DNA from: Sphaerisporangium sp040649355
GTDB taxonomy: Bacteria > Actinomycetota > Actinomycetes > Streptosporangiales > Streptosporangiaceae
Length of the DNA stretch: 64,000 nt
Assembly: GCF_043197795.1 (NCBI RefSeq)
Contig: NZ_JBICTU010000033.1
Location: 13,393-77,392 of the forward strand
Reading direction: 5' to 3'
The position numbers and the translations under genes were made by a program. The notes below the pieces were generated by a model. That model made no database searches and was not told the DNA's origin. It saw nothing but the letters and a program-made list of their open reading frames with translations. Positions 16,625 to 25,739 of the stretch are shown piece after piece (positions within the stretch are counted from its first letter, which is position 1; each line of letters starts with the position of its first letter).

Positions 16625-17713
16625 TTGTATCGTCACGGGGCACACGTCGCCTTCCGCACGAGCATCGCGTTCACCCTCACCGTCGCGGTGGGCTTGTACG
16701 GCGGTACGGCCGCCGCCACCGCGGACACCGGGAGCACCACGGGCAAGGCCGCCGGAGCGAAGGTCTCAAGCGTCATGGCGCGGAAAGTGAAGGTCGGGGT
16801 CGCCTACGACATCGGAGGCCGCGGCGACCGGGCGATGAACGACAGCGTCGCGGCGGGTCTCGACCGAGCGGTGACCAAGTTGCGCTTGGGGACCGTCAAG
16901 GAGCTGGAGGCGAGCGCCGGCGAAACCGATGACGAAAGGGCCAAGCTGCTCAGCCGTCTCGCATCGGGTGGTTACAACCCGGTCATCGCGGTCGGCTTGG
17001 CCTATGCGTTTCCGCTGGCGCAGGTCGCTTCCAAGTATCCCCGCACGACATTCGCGATCGTGGACGACGCCACCTTCAAAGGCCCGAACATCTCCAACCT
17101 GCTCTTCGCCGAGAACGAGGCCGGTTTCCTCGCCGGCGCGGCGGCGGCGCTGAAGTCACGCGCCCACCACGTCGGTTTCGTGGGCGGCGTCAAGGACCCG
17201 CACAACCAGAAATACCAAGCGGGTTTCCAGGCCGGCGCCAGAGCGGCACGGCCGCGCGTCAAAGTGGACACCGGCTTCGTCTCCGTCTACCCGGACTTCA
17301 GTGGCTTCACCGACCCGCAGAGAGGGAAGGCGAAGGCCAAGGCGTTGTTCAAGAAGGGCGCCGACGTGGTGTTCCACGCTGCCGGCGCCTCCGGTTCCGG
17401 GGTGTTCGCCGCGGCCAAGACCGCGGGCGGCCTGGCCATCGGCTCCGATGTGGACGAGGCGTTGAGCGCTGACCCCGCCGTCCGCGACGTCATCGTCACC
17501 TCGGCACTGAAAAGGGCCGACGTCGCGGTGTACGACTTCGTCAAACGCTTCACCGCGAAGAAGACGAAGCCGGGCATCCAGGTCTACGGCATGAAGTCCG
17601 GAGGCGTGGACTACGCCACCACGGGCGGCAAGGTGAACGACATCACGGCAAAACTCGACGCCTACAAACGAAAGATCGCCACCGGCACCATCAAGGTCCC
17701 CACCCGGCTCTAG
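16625..17713 (+). CDS. BMP-family (Med/PnrA-like) periplasmic-binding-type protein
   Basis: A 362-residue exported protein. A hydrophobic N-terminus (IAFTLTVAVGLYGGTAAATA) looks like a signal peptide or anchor, but no lipobox Cys follows. The mature part has the BMP fold: KVGVAYDIGGRGDRAMNDS, PRTTFAIVDDATFKGPNISNLLF, ENEAGFLAGAAAALKS, VGFVGGVKDPHNQKYQAGFQAGAR and DVVFHAAGASGSGVF. BMP proteins usually bind nucleosides for ABC importers, yet no permease or ATPase is nearby. Streptomyces Med is an orphan regulator of this family. The start is TTG 16625 with GGGGAG six bases before. Its stop shares CTAG with the convergent gene. Confidence 0.88.
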   Translation: MYRHGAHVAFRTSIAFTLTVAVGLYGGTAAATADTGSTTGKAAGAKVSSVMARKVKVGVAYDIGGRGDRAMNDSVAAGLDRAVTKLRLGTVKELEASAGETDDERAKLLSRLASGGYNPVIAVGLAYAFPLAQVASKYPRTTFAIVDDATFKGPNISNLLFAENEAGFLAGAAAALKSRAHHVGFVGGVKDPHNQKYQAGFQAGARAARPRVKVDTGFVSVYPDFSGFTDPQRGKAKAKALFKKGADVVFHAAGASGSGVFAAAKTAGGLAIGSDVDEALSADPAVRDVIVTSALKRADVAVYDFVKRFTAKKTKPGIQVYGMKSGGVDYATTGGKVNDITAKLDAYKRKIATGTIKVPTRL

Positions 17714-18261
17714 CGGACCACCGAAGATCTTGTTCGCCTGCGGCGCCCTTGTGTAGCACCCGGAGCTCCGGCGGGTTCGGAGACCGGCGTCCAGGTTTCG
17801 CTCGTGCGGGTGAGTCCGAGGTTGATCAGGGTTCGCACGGCCAACCCGACGAAGGCGGTGAGCTTTGGACCCGTCCCGCGTGCGCCTGCCAGGTCGGGAC
17901 GGGCGGCGAGCGGCGGGGCCGCGTCGGCGACGGGTTTGAACGGGGCCATGGCGGGATGGCTCCACATGTCACCGCCCATGGCCACGGCGTCGACGACGGC
18001 CTTGGCGTTCCGCAGGTCGAGCCCGGTGTACTGGCGCAGCTCCTTGATCGCGTGGATCTGCTGTCTCTGGAGGGTCAACTGGGTGACGACGCGGTGCAGG
18101 TCCTGGGGCGTCGTCGGCCTCGGTGGCGGGACGAATGCTCCGCGCCTCTTTCGCGGGAACCTGGTCACGGCCACGATGACCACCACCACCGCGGCGACGG
18201 CCGCCACCATCACGATCAGAAGCAGCAGCTCCGCGATCCCTATATTCGGCACGGACCGCAT
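17710..18261 (-). CDS. Membrane-anchored protein with ribosomal L7/L12 C-terminal-like domain
   Basis: A ~183-residue protein. One N-terminal transmembrane helix (IAELLLLIVMVAAVAAVVVVI) is followed by a basic stop-transfer RFPRKRR. The cytosolic segment IHAIKELRQYTGLDLRNAKA then VVDAV resembles the L7/L12 CTD helix-turn-helix (IKAVREATGLGLKEAK). The tail is unstructured. Similar short membrane proteins are common and uncharacterised in actinomycetes. The start is ATG 18261 (or GTG 18276); no strong ribosome site is visible. Both stops of this convergent gene pair lie in one CTAG. Confidence 0.72.
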   Translation of the reverse strand: MRSVPNIGIAELLLLIVMVAAVAAVVVVIVAVTRFPRKRRGAFVPPPRPTTPQDLHRVVTQLTLQRQQIHAIKELRQYTGLDLRNAKAVVDAVAMGGDMWSHPAMAPFKPVADAAPPLAARPDLAGARGTGPKLTAFVGLAVRTLINLGLTRTSETWTPVSEPAGAPGATQGRRRRTRSSVVR

Positions 18262-18292
18262 CGTATGACGCCTCACACAAGCAGTACAGGCA

Positions 18293-18321
18293 GCGGCCCG
18301 GTCTCCAGGAGACCGGGCCGC
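18293..18321 (-). terminator. Hairpin downstream of the ThuA/dehydrogenase gene
   Basis: Twelve-base perfect arms (GCGGCCCGGTCT / AGACCGGGCCGC) with a 5-nt loop, about 90 bases past the stop of the 1910-residue gene. Confidence 0.65.
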
Positions 18322-18413
18322 CGTGGGATGTCATGCGCCGGTCGTCAGGACCGTGCGCTCGTACAAGGGGTGGCGGCGGGGACGGTCGAGGCGTCCCCGT
18401 CGCCGGGATCTCC

Positions 18414-21400
18414 TTACTTCTTCTTGCTCTTGGCGGGTCCCGAGAGTTTGGCGATCACCGCGTCGGTGTCGCGGACGAGGACGTCACGGATCTCGGCGGT
18501 CGGCACGATCTTCGGGTCGGCGGCGAGGGTCTTGAACTTCTCCAGCTCCTTGACGGTCTTGGCGTCGTTGTTCTTCGCCTCCTCCTTGCGGGCCTTGGTG
18601 AGCTGGGCCTGGAGCTTGTTGCCGCCGGCCTGGCTGAGCCTGCTGGTCGCGACGAACCTGTCGATCAACAGGCTCAGGTCCCTGGTCGAGGTGGTGATCC
18701 CGAAGGTGACCTTCTGGGTGGTGACATTGCCCGCGTAGTCGGTCGCGGTGACCGACAGCGCGTGCGTGCCCAGCGTCAGCTCGTACAGCGCCTGCAGCCT
18801 GCCCGAGGAGTAGGCCCCCGCGTCCAGCGTGCCGGTCAGGGTCTTCACCCCCGAGGTGCTGTCCACGGCCTGCCAGGTGATCCGCAGGTCCTGGCTGTCG
18901 CCGTAGATCTGGGTGTCGGAGATGCCGGACACCAGGACCGTGGGCTTGGTGCCGTCGATCTTGAGGACCGCGGCCTTCTCGGTCTCGACGTTGCCGGCCT
19001 TGTCCTTGGCCCGGTAGGCCAGGGTGTGGCCGCCGTTCCCGGTGACGTTGACCGGCTCGGTGTACGACTTCCAGGCGCCGCTGTCGAGCGAGTACTCGAT
19101 GCCCGCAAGGCCCGAGCCGCCGTCGGACGCGGCGAGCGTGACCGGCACGGTGGCGCCGTGCCAGCCGTCGTCGTTGGCGGGAGCGAACTGCGCCGTGGTC
19201 AGCGGCGCCGTGGCGTCCTTCTTCACCTCGATGGTGCCGTCGGCGGTGTTACCCGCCTTGTCGGCGGCCCGGTAGGCCACCTTGTGCACACCGTCGGCCG
19301 ACACGCTCACCGGGTCGGTGTACGGCGCCCACGGGCCGCCGTCCACGCTGACCTCGGTGGAGGCCAGCCCCGATCCGCTGTCGGAGGCGGTCACCGTGAC
19401 CGCCACGCTGGAGACGAACCAGCCGTCGCCGCCGTCGGGCGCCGCCGGGGTGGTCGCCGCGGAGACCTTCGGCGGCGTGGTGTCCGCCGGCTGCCCCCAC
19501 GAGGCGTGGAAGAAGTCGAACTTCGCCGTCTTGGACGCCGCCGCGTTGACCCCGAAGGCGAAAACGCCGACCTTGCCGCCGCTCACCGCCGCGTTGACCA
19601 GGCCGGTGCCGATCTCGGTCCAGGCCTTGCCGTCGGAGGAGGCGAACCCGCGGTAGGTGGTGCCGGCCCTGGTCAGCCGCAGCCACCACACGCCCTGCGT
19701 GAGGTCGCTGAGCTGCGGCTGCGGGTTCTGTACGGCGTCGCCTATCTCACTGCGGAACTCCACCCTGCGCGAGGTGGCGCTGTCGGCGAGGTAGTCGAGC
19801 TTCACGTAGTTGGCGTCGTCGAGGTAGGCGATCAGCCCGCCCTGCTGGTACGCCTCGTTGAACGCCGAGCCGTCGATCTTCGTCTCCACGCTCCAGTCCC
19901 CGGACGGCGGGGTCTGCAGGATGAAGTTCTTCGCTCCGCTGTTGTCGGTGCCGTAGATGTCGCCCTTGCTCGTGTCGATCTCCAGGTTGCCGCCGGTCAC
20001 CCGGGTCGCCGCCGCGTCGGGACGGACGACGGTGGACCACCGGCAGGCGTCCAGGGAAGTGCCGTCGAACTCGTCGTCCGGCGTCACCGGGCCCGCGCTG
20101 GCGTCGGGCGTGAGCTGGAACCAGTCGAACGCGGCGTCGATGACGGGCCTGGCGCCGGTGCTGGCGAAGGACGCCAGTCCGATGCGCGGGTTGACGATGC
20201 CGGCCATGGCCTTGTCGGTCTGCGGCATCGCCGTCCAGGTCAGCCCGTCGGCCGAGTAGGAAGCGGTGAGGGTGGTGCCGTTGCTGGCCAGCCGGACGTA
20301 GACCGTGTTCGGGAACGCGGCCCCGAGGTTGGCGGTGTTGGACGCCGCCACCTCGTTCGGCACGCCCGCCTCTTCCCTGATGAACTGGAAGATGCGCGTG
20401 GCCGGGTCGTTGGTGGTACGCCCCTGGATCACCATCTTGGCGTAGTTGTCGTCGTCGCCGTAGAGGATGAGGCCCGCCTGCTGGTAGGCGTCCTTGGCGG
20501 CGATCGTCAGCTTCGCCGTGGCCTGCCAGGCCCCGCTCGGCGTGGGCTGCAGCACCATGTTGGGGATCGGGGTGTTGCTGGTGCCGTAGATGTCCGCGAG
20601 GGCCGTGGGGATGTGCAGGGCGCCGCCTGCCACCCGCAGGTCCTGGTTCTCGCCCAGCACGGTCCACCGCGAGCGGTCGAGCGCGACGCCGTCGAAGCCG
20701 TCGGACTTGCCGGTGAGGCAGGTGGTGCCGGGGCTGTCCACGGTGATGCGGACATGCTCGGTGCGGGACGCGCCCTTGGCGTCGGTCACGGTGACGGACG
20801 CGTCGTAGCTGCCGGGCGCGGTGTAGGTGTAGGAGGCGTCGGGCGTGGTGGGAGCCGGGGCGCCGGCCACGCCGAGGTTCCACTTGTAGGTGAGCGGCGT
20901 GTCGCCGTCGGGGTCACTGGCCTCGGCGTGCAGGCTGACCTGCAACGGCGCCGGGCCCTTGTCCGGGGTCGCGTTGACGACGACGGCGGGGCGCTGGTTG
21001 TCGGTGACGCCCTTGCCGATGAAGTCGGTCCAGTTGACGTTGAGGAGCCCACCGGTGTTGTCGCTGCCCGCGGGCCTGCGGACGACGAAGTACAGGGGTC
21101 CGCTGGACGTCGGCGGGTCGGTCAGCGTCAGCGGGAAGTCGCTGAAGGTCTGCCAGCCGCCGGTGTTGGTCACCGCGACCTTGCCCACCAACGGCCCGTC
21201 GGCCTTGCCCGCGTGGACCTCGATCGTGCCGCCCGTGGAGGCGGAGGACGCGCGGAAGCTCAGGCCGCTGACCCCCGACAGGTTGACCGGGTCGTGGCTC
21301 CAGTAGTCGCCGTCCTCGATGAACCCGATGTTGTTGAAGCCGCCCTGCGTGTCGGTGGTGGTCTCCACCTTCACCCCGGGGTCACCGGTGCCGGCGGCGC

Positions 21401-24146
21401 CGGGGACGCGGCCCGTCTCGGTGAAGAACTCGGCCTGCTTGTGCTTGGGCTGCAGGACCGCCTGGGCCCTGCCGGTCAGCGGCCCCGAGGAGCCCGCGCC
21501 GCCCTTGTCGGTGTAGCTGGCCTCAAGCACGTAGAAGACGTTGTCGCCGTCGCTGTGCCCGGAGGACAGGGTGGTCTGCACGGTTCCCGAGCAGCCGGTG
21601 TACTGGTCGAGCGGGTGGCCGTGGGTGTCGTGCCCCAGGATGGCCTGCACCTTGACGTTCGCGCAGTCGACGGTGCCGTCCTCGGGGTCGGTGACCGTGA
21701 TCGTGAACTTCACCTGGTCGCCGAACTCGAACAGGCCGCCGTCCGGCGGAAGGTTGATCTTCACGGTCGGCGCCGTGTTGCCCACCACGATCGGTACGTT
21801 CGCGGTGGCGGTCTTGCCGCCCTCGTCCTTCACGGTCAGTACGGCCGTGAAGTTGCCCGTCGTGGTGTAGGTGTACGAGGGGTTCGCCTCGGTCGAGTCG
21901 ACGGTTCCGTCGCCGTCGAAGTCCCAGGCGTAGGTGAGCGCGGTCCCGTCGGGGTCGGCCGACCCCGCGCTGGAGAACTTCACGGCCAGCGGCGCGGGAC
22001 CTGAGGCCTTGTCGGCCTTGGCCTTGGCGATGGGCGCCCGGTTGCCCTGGACGTAGTCGATCCGGTAGACGCCGGAGTCGGTGTTGTCACCGCCGAAGCC
22101 GGAGCCCCACTCGATGAGGTACAGGGCGCCGTCGGGACCGTACTTCATGTCCATCGGCTTCTTGAAGCTCATCGAGGCCAGCATCGGGTTGATGTCGACC
22201 AGTTGGGAGCCGTCGGCGCTGAGCTGGAACGAGTACAGGTGGTCCTGGTTCCACTCGCCGAAGACCGCCTTGCCGTCCCAGTAGGCGGGCCACTTGCGGT
22301 CGGACACCAGCGCGGGGTCGTACCGGTACGCGGGTCCGGCCATGGGCGCGCCGCCGCCGCCCAGCTCGGGGAAGGCGGGGTCGGCCGAGTAGTGGTAGTA
22401 GACGGTGGCGGGCAGCGCCTTCGGCAGGTCGGTGATGCCGGTGTTGTTGGGCGAGTCGTTCTTCGGCGCCGCGCAGTCGAACGCCTGCTTGGAGGTGTTC
22501 GTCGCGAAGTCGAAGTCGATGTAGGGCTTGTTGTTGCCCACGCAGTACGGCCAGCCGTAGAAGCCCGGGGCGTTGAGGATGTCCCACTCGACCGTGTTCT
22601 CCGGGCCGCGCGTCGCGCTGGGGTTGCCCGCGTCCGGACCGTAGTTGGCGACCAGCAGCTTGTGCGTCTTGGGGTCGATGCCGATGCGGAACGGGTTGCG
22701 GAAGCCCATCCCGTAGATCTCCGGACGGGTCTTCGCCGTGCCCGGCGGGAACAGGTTGCCCGCGGGGATGGTGTACGTCCCATCAGGCTCGGGGTGGATG
22801 CGCAGCACCTTGCCGCGCAGGTCGTTGGAGTTGGCCGAGCTGCCCTGGGCGTCCCAGGCCGCCCGCCCGGCCCGCTCGTCGATCGGGGTGTAGCCGTCGG
22901 AGGCGAACGGGTTGGTGTTGTCGCCGTTGGCCAGCCACAGGTCACCGGTGGCCTTGTCGAACACCATGCCACCGCCGTGGTGGCAGCACTCGGCCCGCTG
23001 CACGGGCACCTCCAGCACGATCTTCTCGCTGGTGGCGTCGAGCGTCAGGTCCGGCCTGATGGTGAAGCGCGAGAGCCGGTCCACGACCTTGGACTGCGGC
23101 GAGTAGTACAGGTACGCCCAGCGGTTGGTGGCGAAGGCCGGGTCGAGCGCGATGCCGAGCAGCCCGCTCTCGTTGGCGGTGAAGACGTTTAGGTGGCCCG
23201 AGGTGACGACGCCGCCGTCCGGCTTGACCGCCTTGATGTCGCCGAGCCGGTCGATGTAGAAGACCGTGTTGTCGGGGGCGATGTCCAGCATCATCGGGTT
23301 GGAGGTGTTGTCGTCGAGCGTGACCTTCTCGAACGCCGAGTCCAGGCTCGCCGAGCAGTCGGACGGCACCACACCGGCGGCGGTCTGCAGGCCGCCCAGC
23401 AGCATCTTCAGGAAGTTCGGCTCGGTGTACGAGGCGTCGTCGTGGCCCAGCGCCGTGTACCAGGACCGGCCGCCGGCGTAGTTCTGGCACCAGCTGTTGG
23501 GGTGGTCGGAGCCCATCGTGCCGCCGCTGTAGCTCGTCTCGTCCAGGGAGGTCAGGACGTGGACCGTGCCACGCGGGTCGGTGCGGAAGTCGTACCACTC
23601 GTCAGTGCGGGTCCAGCGGGCAGGAAGCCCCGCTGTGGAGGGGTGAGCGGGGTCCTCGACCTTGACGACGGCCTGCTGCGGCGCGGGGTGCTGCTTGAAG
23701 TACGCGCCGACCAGCTTGCCGTACCAGGGCCAGTCGTACTCGGTGTCGGAGGCCGCGTGCACACCGGCGAACCCGCCGCCGCCCTCGATGTAGTGCTCGA
23801 AGGCGGTCTGCTGGGCGGCGTCCAGCACGTCGCCCGTGGTGGACAGGAAGACCACCACCGCGTACTTGGCCAGGTTCTCCTCGGTGAAGGCGCCCGCGTC
23901 CTCAGTGGCGTCAACGGTGAAACCGTGCTCCTGGCCGAGCTGCTTGATGGCCGCGACGCCCGCGGGGATGGAGCTGTGCCGGAAGCCGGTGGTCTTGGAG
24001 AAGACCAGGGCGGCGAACGGCGGGTCGGCGGCCGACGCGCTCGGGACGACGCCCGGCGCCGCGGCGGGGGTGGCCGACGCGTTGGCGGTGACGGGGACCA
24101 GGAGGGTGGAGACGACCAGCAGCAGTGCCGTCAGCAGTCTTCTCAT
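18414..24146 (-). CDS. Giant secreted ThuA / glucose-sorbosone-dehydrogenase multidomain protein
   Basis: A 1910-residue exported protein. Order: signal peptide (1-39); ThuA-like domain (~42-255, KTTGFRHSSIPAGVAAI, GGFAGVHAASDTEYDW); PQQ-type glucose/sorbosone dehydrogenase beta-propeller (~270-695, GLLGIALDPAFATNRWAYLY, GMGFRNPFRIGIDP); PKD domain (~702-790); CBM6-like beta-sandwich (~930-1030, FIEDGDYWSHDPVNLSG); second PKD (~1050-1135); two concanavalin-like/DUF1349-type domains (~1150-1350, ~1360-1550); three Ig-like repeats (~1555-1820); and a FIMAH-like helical domain (~1822-1895) before a Lys-rich end. It probably oxidises sugars or processes polysaccharide at the cell surface. A small gene overlaps its start by four bases. 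Confidence 0.9.
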   Translation of the reverse strand: MRRLLTALLLVVSTLLVPVTANASATPAAAPGVVPSASAADPPFAALVFSKTTGFRHSSIPAGVAAIKQLGQEHGFTVDATEDAGAFTEENLAKYAVVVFLSTTGDVLDAAQQTAFEHYIEGGGGFAGVHAASDTEYDWPWYGKLVGAYFKQHPAPQQAVVKVEDPAHPSTAGLPARWTRTDEWYDFRTDPRGTVHVLTSLDETSYSGGTMGSDHPNSWCQNYAGGRSWYTALGHDDASYTEPNFLKMLLGGLQTAAGVVPSDCSASLDSAFEKVTLDDNTSNPMMLDIAPDNTVFYIDRLGDIKAVKPDGGVVTSGHLNVFTANESGLLGIALDPAFATNRWAYLYYSPQSKVVDRLSRFTIRPDLTLDATSEKIVLEVPVQRAECCHHGGGMVFDKATGDLWLANGDNTNPFASDGYTPIDERAGRAAWDAQGSSANSNDLRGKVLRIHPEPDGTYTIPAGNLFPPGTAKTRPEIYGMGFRNPFRIGIDPKTHKLLVANYGPDAGNPSATRGPENTVEWDILNAPGFYGWPYCVGNNKPYIDFDFATNTSKQAFDCAAPKNDSPNNTGITDLPKALPATVYYHYSADPAFPELGGGGAPMAGPAYRYDPALVSDRKWPAYWDGKAVFGEWNQDHLYSFQLSADGSQLVDINPMLASMSFKKPMDMKYGPDGALYLIEWGSGFGGDNTDSGVYRIDYVQGNRAPIAKAKADKASGPAPLAVKFSSAGSADPDGTALTYAWDFDGDGTVDSTEANPSYTYTTTGNFTAVLTVKDEGGKTATANVPIVVGNTAPTVKINLPPDGGLFEFGDQVKFTITVTDPEDGTVDCANVKVQAILGHDTHGHPLDQYTGCSGTVQTTLSSGHSDGDNVFYVLEASYTDKGGAGSSGPLTGRAQAVLQPKHKQAEFFTETGRVPGAAGTGDPGVKVETTTDTQGGFNNIGFIEDGDYWSHDPVNLSGVSGLSFRASSASTGGTIEVHAGKADGPLVGKVAVTNTGGWQTFSDFPLTLTDPPTSSGPLYFVVRRPAGSDNTGGLLNVNWTDFIGKGVTDNQRPAVVVNATPDKGPAPLQVSLHAEASDPDGDTPLTYKWNLGVAGAPAPTTPDASYTYTAPGSYDASVTVTDAKGASRTEHVRITVDSPGTTCLTGKSDGFDGVALDRSRWTVLGENQDLRVAGGALHIPTALADIYGTSNTPIPNMVLQPTPSGAWQATAKLTIAAKDAYQQAGLILYGDDDNYAKMVIQGRTTNDPATRIFQFIREEAGVPNEVAASNTANLGAAFPNTVYVRLASNGTTLTASYSADGLTWTAMPQTDKAMAGIVNPRIGLASFASTGARPVIDAAFDWFQLTPDASAGPVTPDDEFDGTSLDACRWSTVVRPDAAATRVTGGNLEIDTSKGDIYGTDNSGAKNFILQTPPSGDWSVETKIDGSAFNEAYQQGGLIAYLDDANYVKLDYLADSATSRRVEFRSEIGDAVQNPQPQLSDLTQGVWWLRLTRAGTTYRGFASSDGKAWTEIGTGLVNAAVSGGKVGVFAFGVNAAASKTAKFDFFHASWGQPADTTPPKVSAATTPAAPDGGDGWFVSSVAVTVTASDSGSGLASTEVSVDGGPWAPYTDPVSVSADGVHKVAYRAADKAGNTADGTIEVKKDATAPLTTAQFAPANDDGWHGATVPVTLAASDGGSGLAGIEYSLDSGAWKSYTEPVNVTGNGGHTLAYRAKDKAGNVETEKAAVLKIDGTKPTVLVSGISDTQIYGDSQDLRITWQAVDSTSGVKTLTGTLDAGAYSSGRLQALYELTLGTHALSVTATDYAGNVTTQKVTFGITTSTRDLSLLIDRFVATSRLSQAGGNKLQAQLTKARKEEAKNNDAKTVKELEKFKTLAADPKIVPTAEIRDVLVRDTDAVIAKLSGPAKSKKK

Positions 24147-24262
24147 GCTCCACCCCGCACGCTGTCGCGGGCGCGGGAGGGCAGGACCCCGGCATGGGTG
24201 GGCTCATGGACGCTGCCGGTGGCACCGGAAGGCCTGTGGACGTACGGGTGGGAGATGCGCAT
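24143..24262 (-). CDS. 39-residue upstream ORF translationally coupled to the giant dehydrogenase
   Basis: ATG 24262 is preceded by GAGGAAAACCCG, a good ribosome site. The peptide starts MRISHPYVHRPSGATG and its TGA overlaps the ATG of the 1910-residue gene (ATGA). That arrangement usually means translational coupling or a leader peptide. No known family was recognised and there is no signal peptide. The codon composition fits the surroundings. It could also be a chance ORF in a 5' leader. Confidence 0.5.
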   Translation of the reverse strand: MRISHPYVHRPSGATGSVHEPTHAGVLPSRARDSVRGGA

Positions 24263-25162
24263 CGGGTTTTCCTCGAAGTGGGGAGCGGCGATGAGATGCG
24301 AGGAAGGTCGCGCCCGTCCTGCGGACGCTGGGGGCCATGGCGGCCGGGAGGAGGAGCCGGTTCCCGGCCGGGGCGCCGGGCGGGCCCGGCGACCGTGGTC
24401 CGCCGGCCACGGGGGTACGACGGCCGTCGTGGTCACCGAACCTCGGGCAGGGTCCAACCAGGAATGGACGAAGACATGCATGTAGGCCTGACCTCATGAC
24501 TCAATCAGGCAAGGCGCGCGCCGCCGCGCTTGCTGCCGGGGTGGGTGCCGGGGTTTCCGGAGGTGCAGCCGGAGGAGTGCCGTGTCCGCCGTGCTGGTCG
24601 CCGGGTGATGCGGGAGGGGTGGCCGGAGAAGTGCCGTCTCCGGCGTGCTGGGCGTGGGGGGCCGTAGGGGGCGGGCTTTTTTATTTCTTGTAGATCAATT
24701 AACGAGGTTTTAACACAGCTCCTTCGTGCCTGTATAGACCCAAATGACCGAACGGATCGTTCCTGGAGCCCCCACGGCACCGGCGATCCAGGGTCGCGAA
24801 CGGGTTCGCCCAGGCAGGGCAGGTCACGCGGTCGAGCGGAGCAGCACACGCCGCCGACGGGACCCCCCGCCCCGCCGGCCGTGAAACGGCCCCGGTGTGT
24901 TACCGCCGGGGCCGCCCCTTCCGGGCCACCGCACGTGAGAGTGCGCTGACCCGATTCCATGTTACCGCCGCCGGAATCTCCGCTACTGACGGCGACAGGC
25001 CCCGCGATCCTCCCGTTCGCCGAAAATTGGATGATCATTCGGTAAGCACGATGAGCCGTGCGAGCGACCGGAGGATCGGCCCGCGTACAACGGGCCCCAG
25101 GGACACATCGCAAGCGCAGCGAGATCCCGCGCCCGGAGTCATCGCCATCGGGGGTGTTCGGA
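24263..25162. other. 900-bp intergenic region with repeats, AT-rich promoter patch and hairpin
   Basis: No convincing gene was seen. Around 24563-24650, two ~30-bp imperfect direct copies of a CCGGAGnAGTGCCG-type sequence occur. An AT-rich patch at 24675-24740 includes TTAACA (near 24710) and TATAGA (near 24735), possible plus-strand promoter elements. At 24887-24914 a hairpin with 9-base arms (CGGCCCCGG / CCGGGGCCG) and a 10-nt loop stands in the leader of the FnIII gene. Whether this long leader holds a riboswitch could not be decided; no consensus known to me fits. Confidence 0.5.
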
Positions 25163-25606
25163 ATGGTTGGAAGGCACGCACTGCCCGCGCTGCTGGCGAT
25201 CGCCGTCGGAAGCGCGATGCTGGCCGGGACAGCGGACACCGCCGCCGCCGAGTCCCGTGGCCCGCTGACGCTCCACACCGCGAACGGGCCCTATCCTCCC
25301 GCCCCCGACACCGAACCACCGACGCGGCCACGGCACCTGATGCTCTTCAAGCGGCCCTTTGGACCGATCGTCCTGAAGTGGGGCCCGTCCTCGGACAACT
25401 TCGGCGTCGTGGCCTATGACGTCTACGGGATCAGACATGGGCGGTACCGGTTGATCGGGCACACCTCGGCCCACGACAGGGTCTTCGTCGACCATCACCA
25501 CGTGGGCTGCTGGACCGCACGGTACTACCTCAGGGCGAGGGACGCCGCCGGGAACGTGTCGCACGCGAGCAACGTCGTCTCCTACCGCCCCTACTGGTGC
25601 GAGTAG
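25163..25606 (+). CDS. Small secreted fibronectin type III protein
   Basis: A 147-residue exported protein. The signal peptide (HALPALLAIAVGSAMLAGTA) ends near AESRG. A single FnIII-like domain follows (PPTRPRHLMLF, IVLKWGPSSDNFGVVAYDVY, YYLRARDAAGNVSHASN), ending YRPYWCE. FnIII modules usually sit beside catalytic domains of actinomycete polysaccharide hydrolases. Here the module stands alone, so it may be an accessory binding protein or the remains of a larger enzyme. The start ATG 25163 was chosen because it gives an immediate signal peptide. One Cys pair (GCW..WCE) may form a disulfide. Confidence 0.78.
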   Translation: MVGRHALPALLAIAVGSAMLAGTADTAAAESRGPLTLHTANGPYPPAPDTEPPTRPRHLMLFKRPFGPIVLKWGPSSDNFGVVAYDVYGIRHGRYRLIGHTSAHDRVFVDHHHVGCWTARYYLRARDAAGNVSHASNVVSYRPYWCE

Positions 25607-25739
25607 GTTCCGAGCGGACGCCCGCACGCCCGTCTCCGAAAATCAACCGCCGCGCGGACATGGCGCTGGACCGATTCACACGGTAGAAACATCCCAACAA
25701 CATCCATCTTCCTCATCTGGATGCACGCCCCCGTAACGA

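Noticed and set aside
18333..22004. 1223-residue open frame on the plus strand opposite the giant dehydrogenase
   Set aside because: Composition is Val/Gly/Arg-rich without domains; it is the antisense shadow of a gene with clear families on the other strand.
24496..24693. Gly-rich 65-residue plus-strand frame (MTQSGKARAAALAAG...)
   Set aside because: No ribosome site; repetition comes from the two imperfect DNA repeats; ends in an AT-rich promoter-like patch.
24505..24720. Minus-strand stretch reading LIDLQEIKKPAPYG, reminiscent of class III lanthipeptide leaders
   Set aside because: No start codon or ribosome site in frame, an Arg-rich tail without a Ser/Cys core, and no lanthipeptide synthetase in the window.
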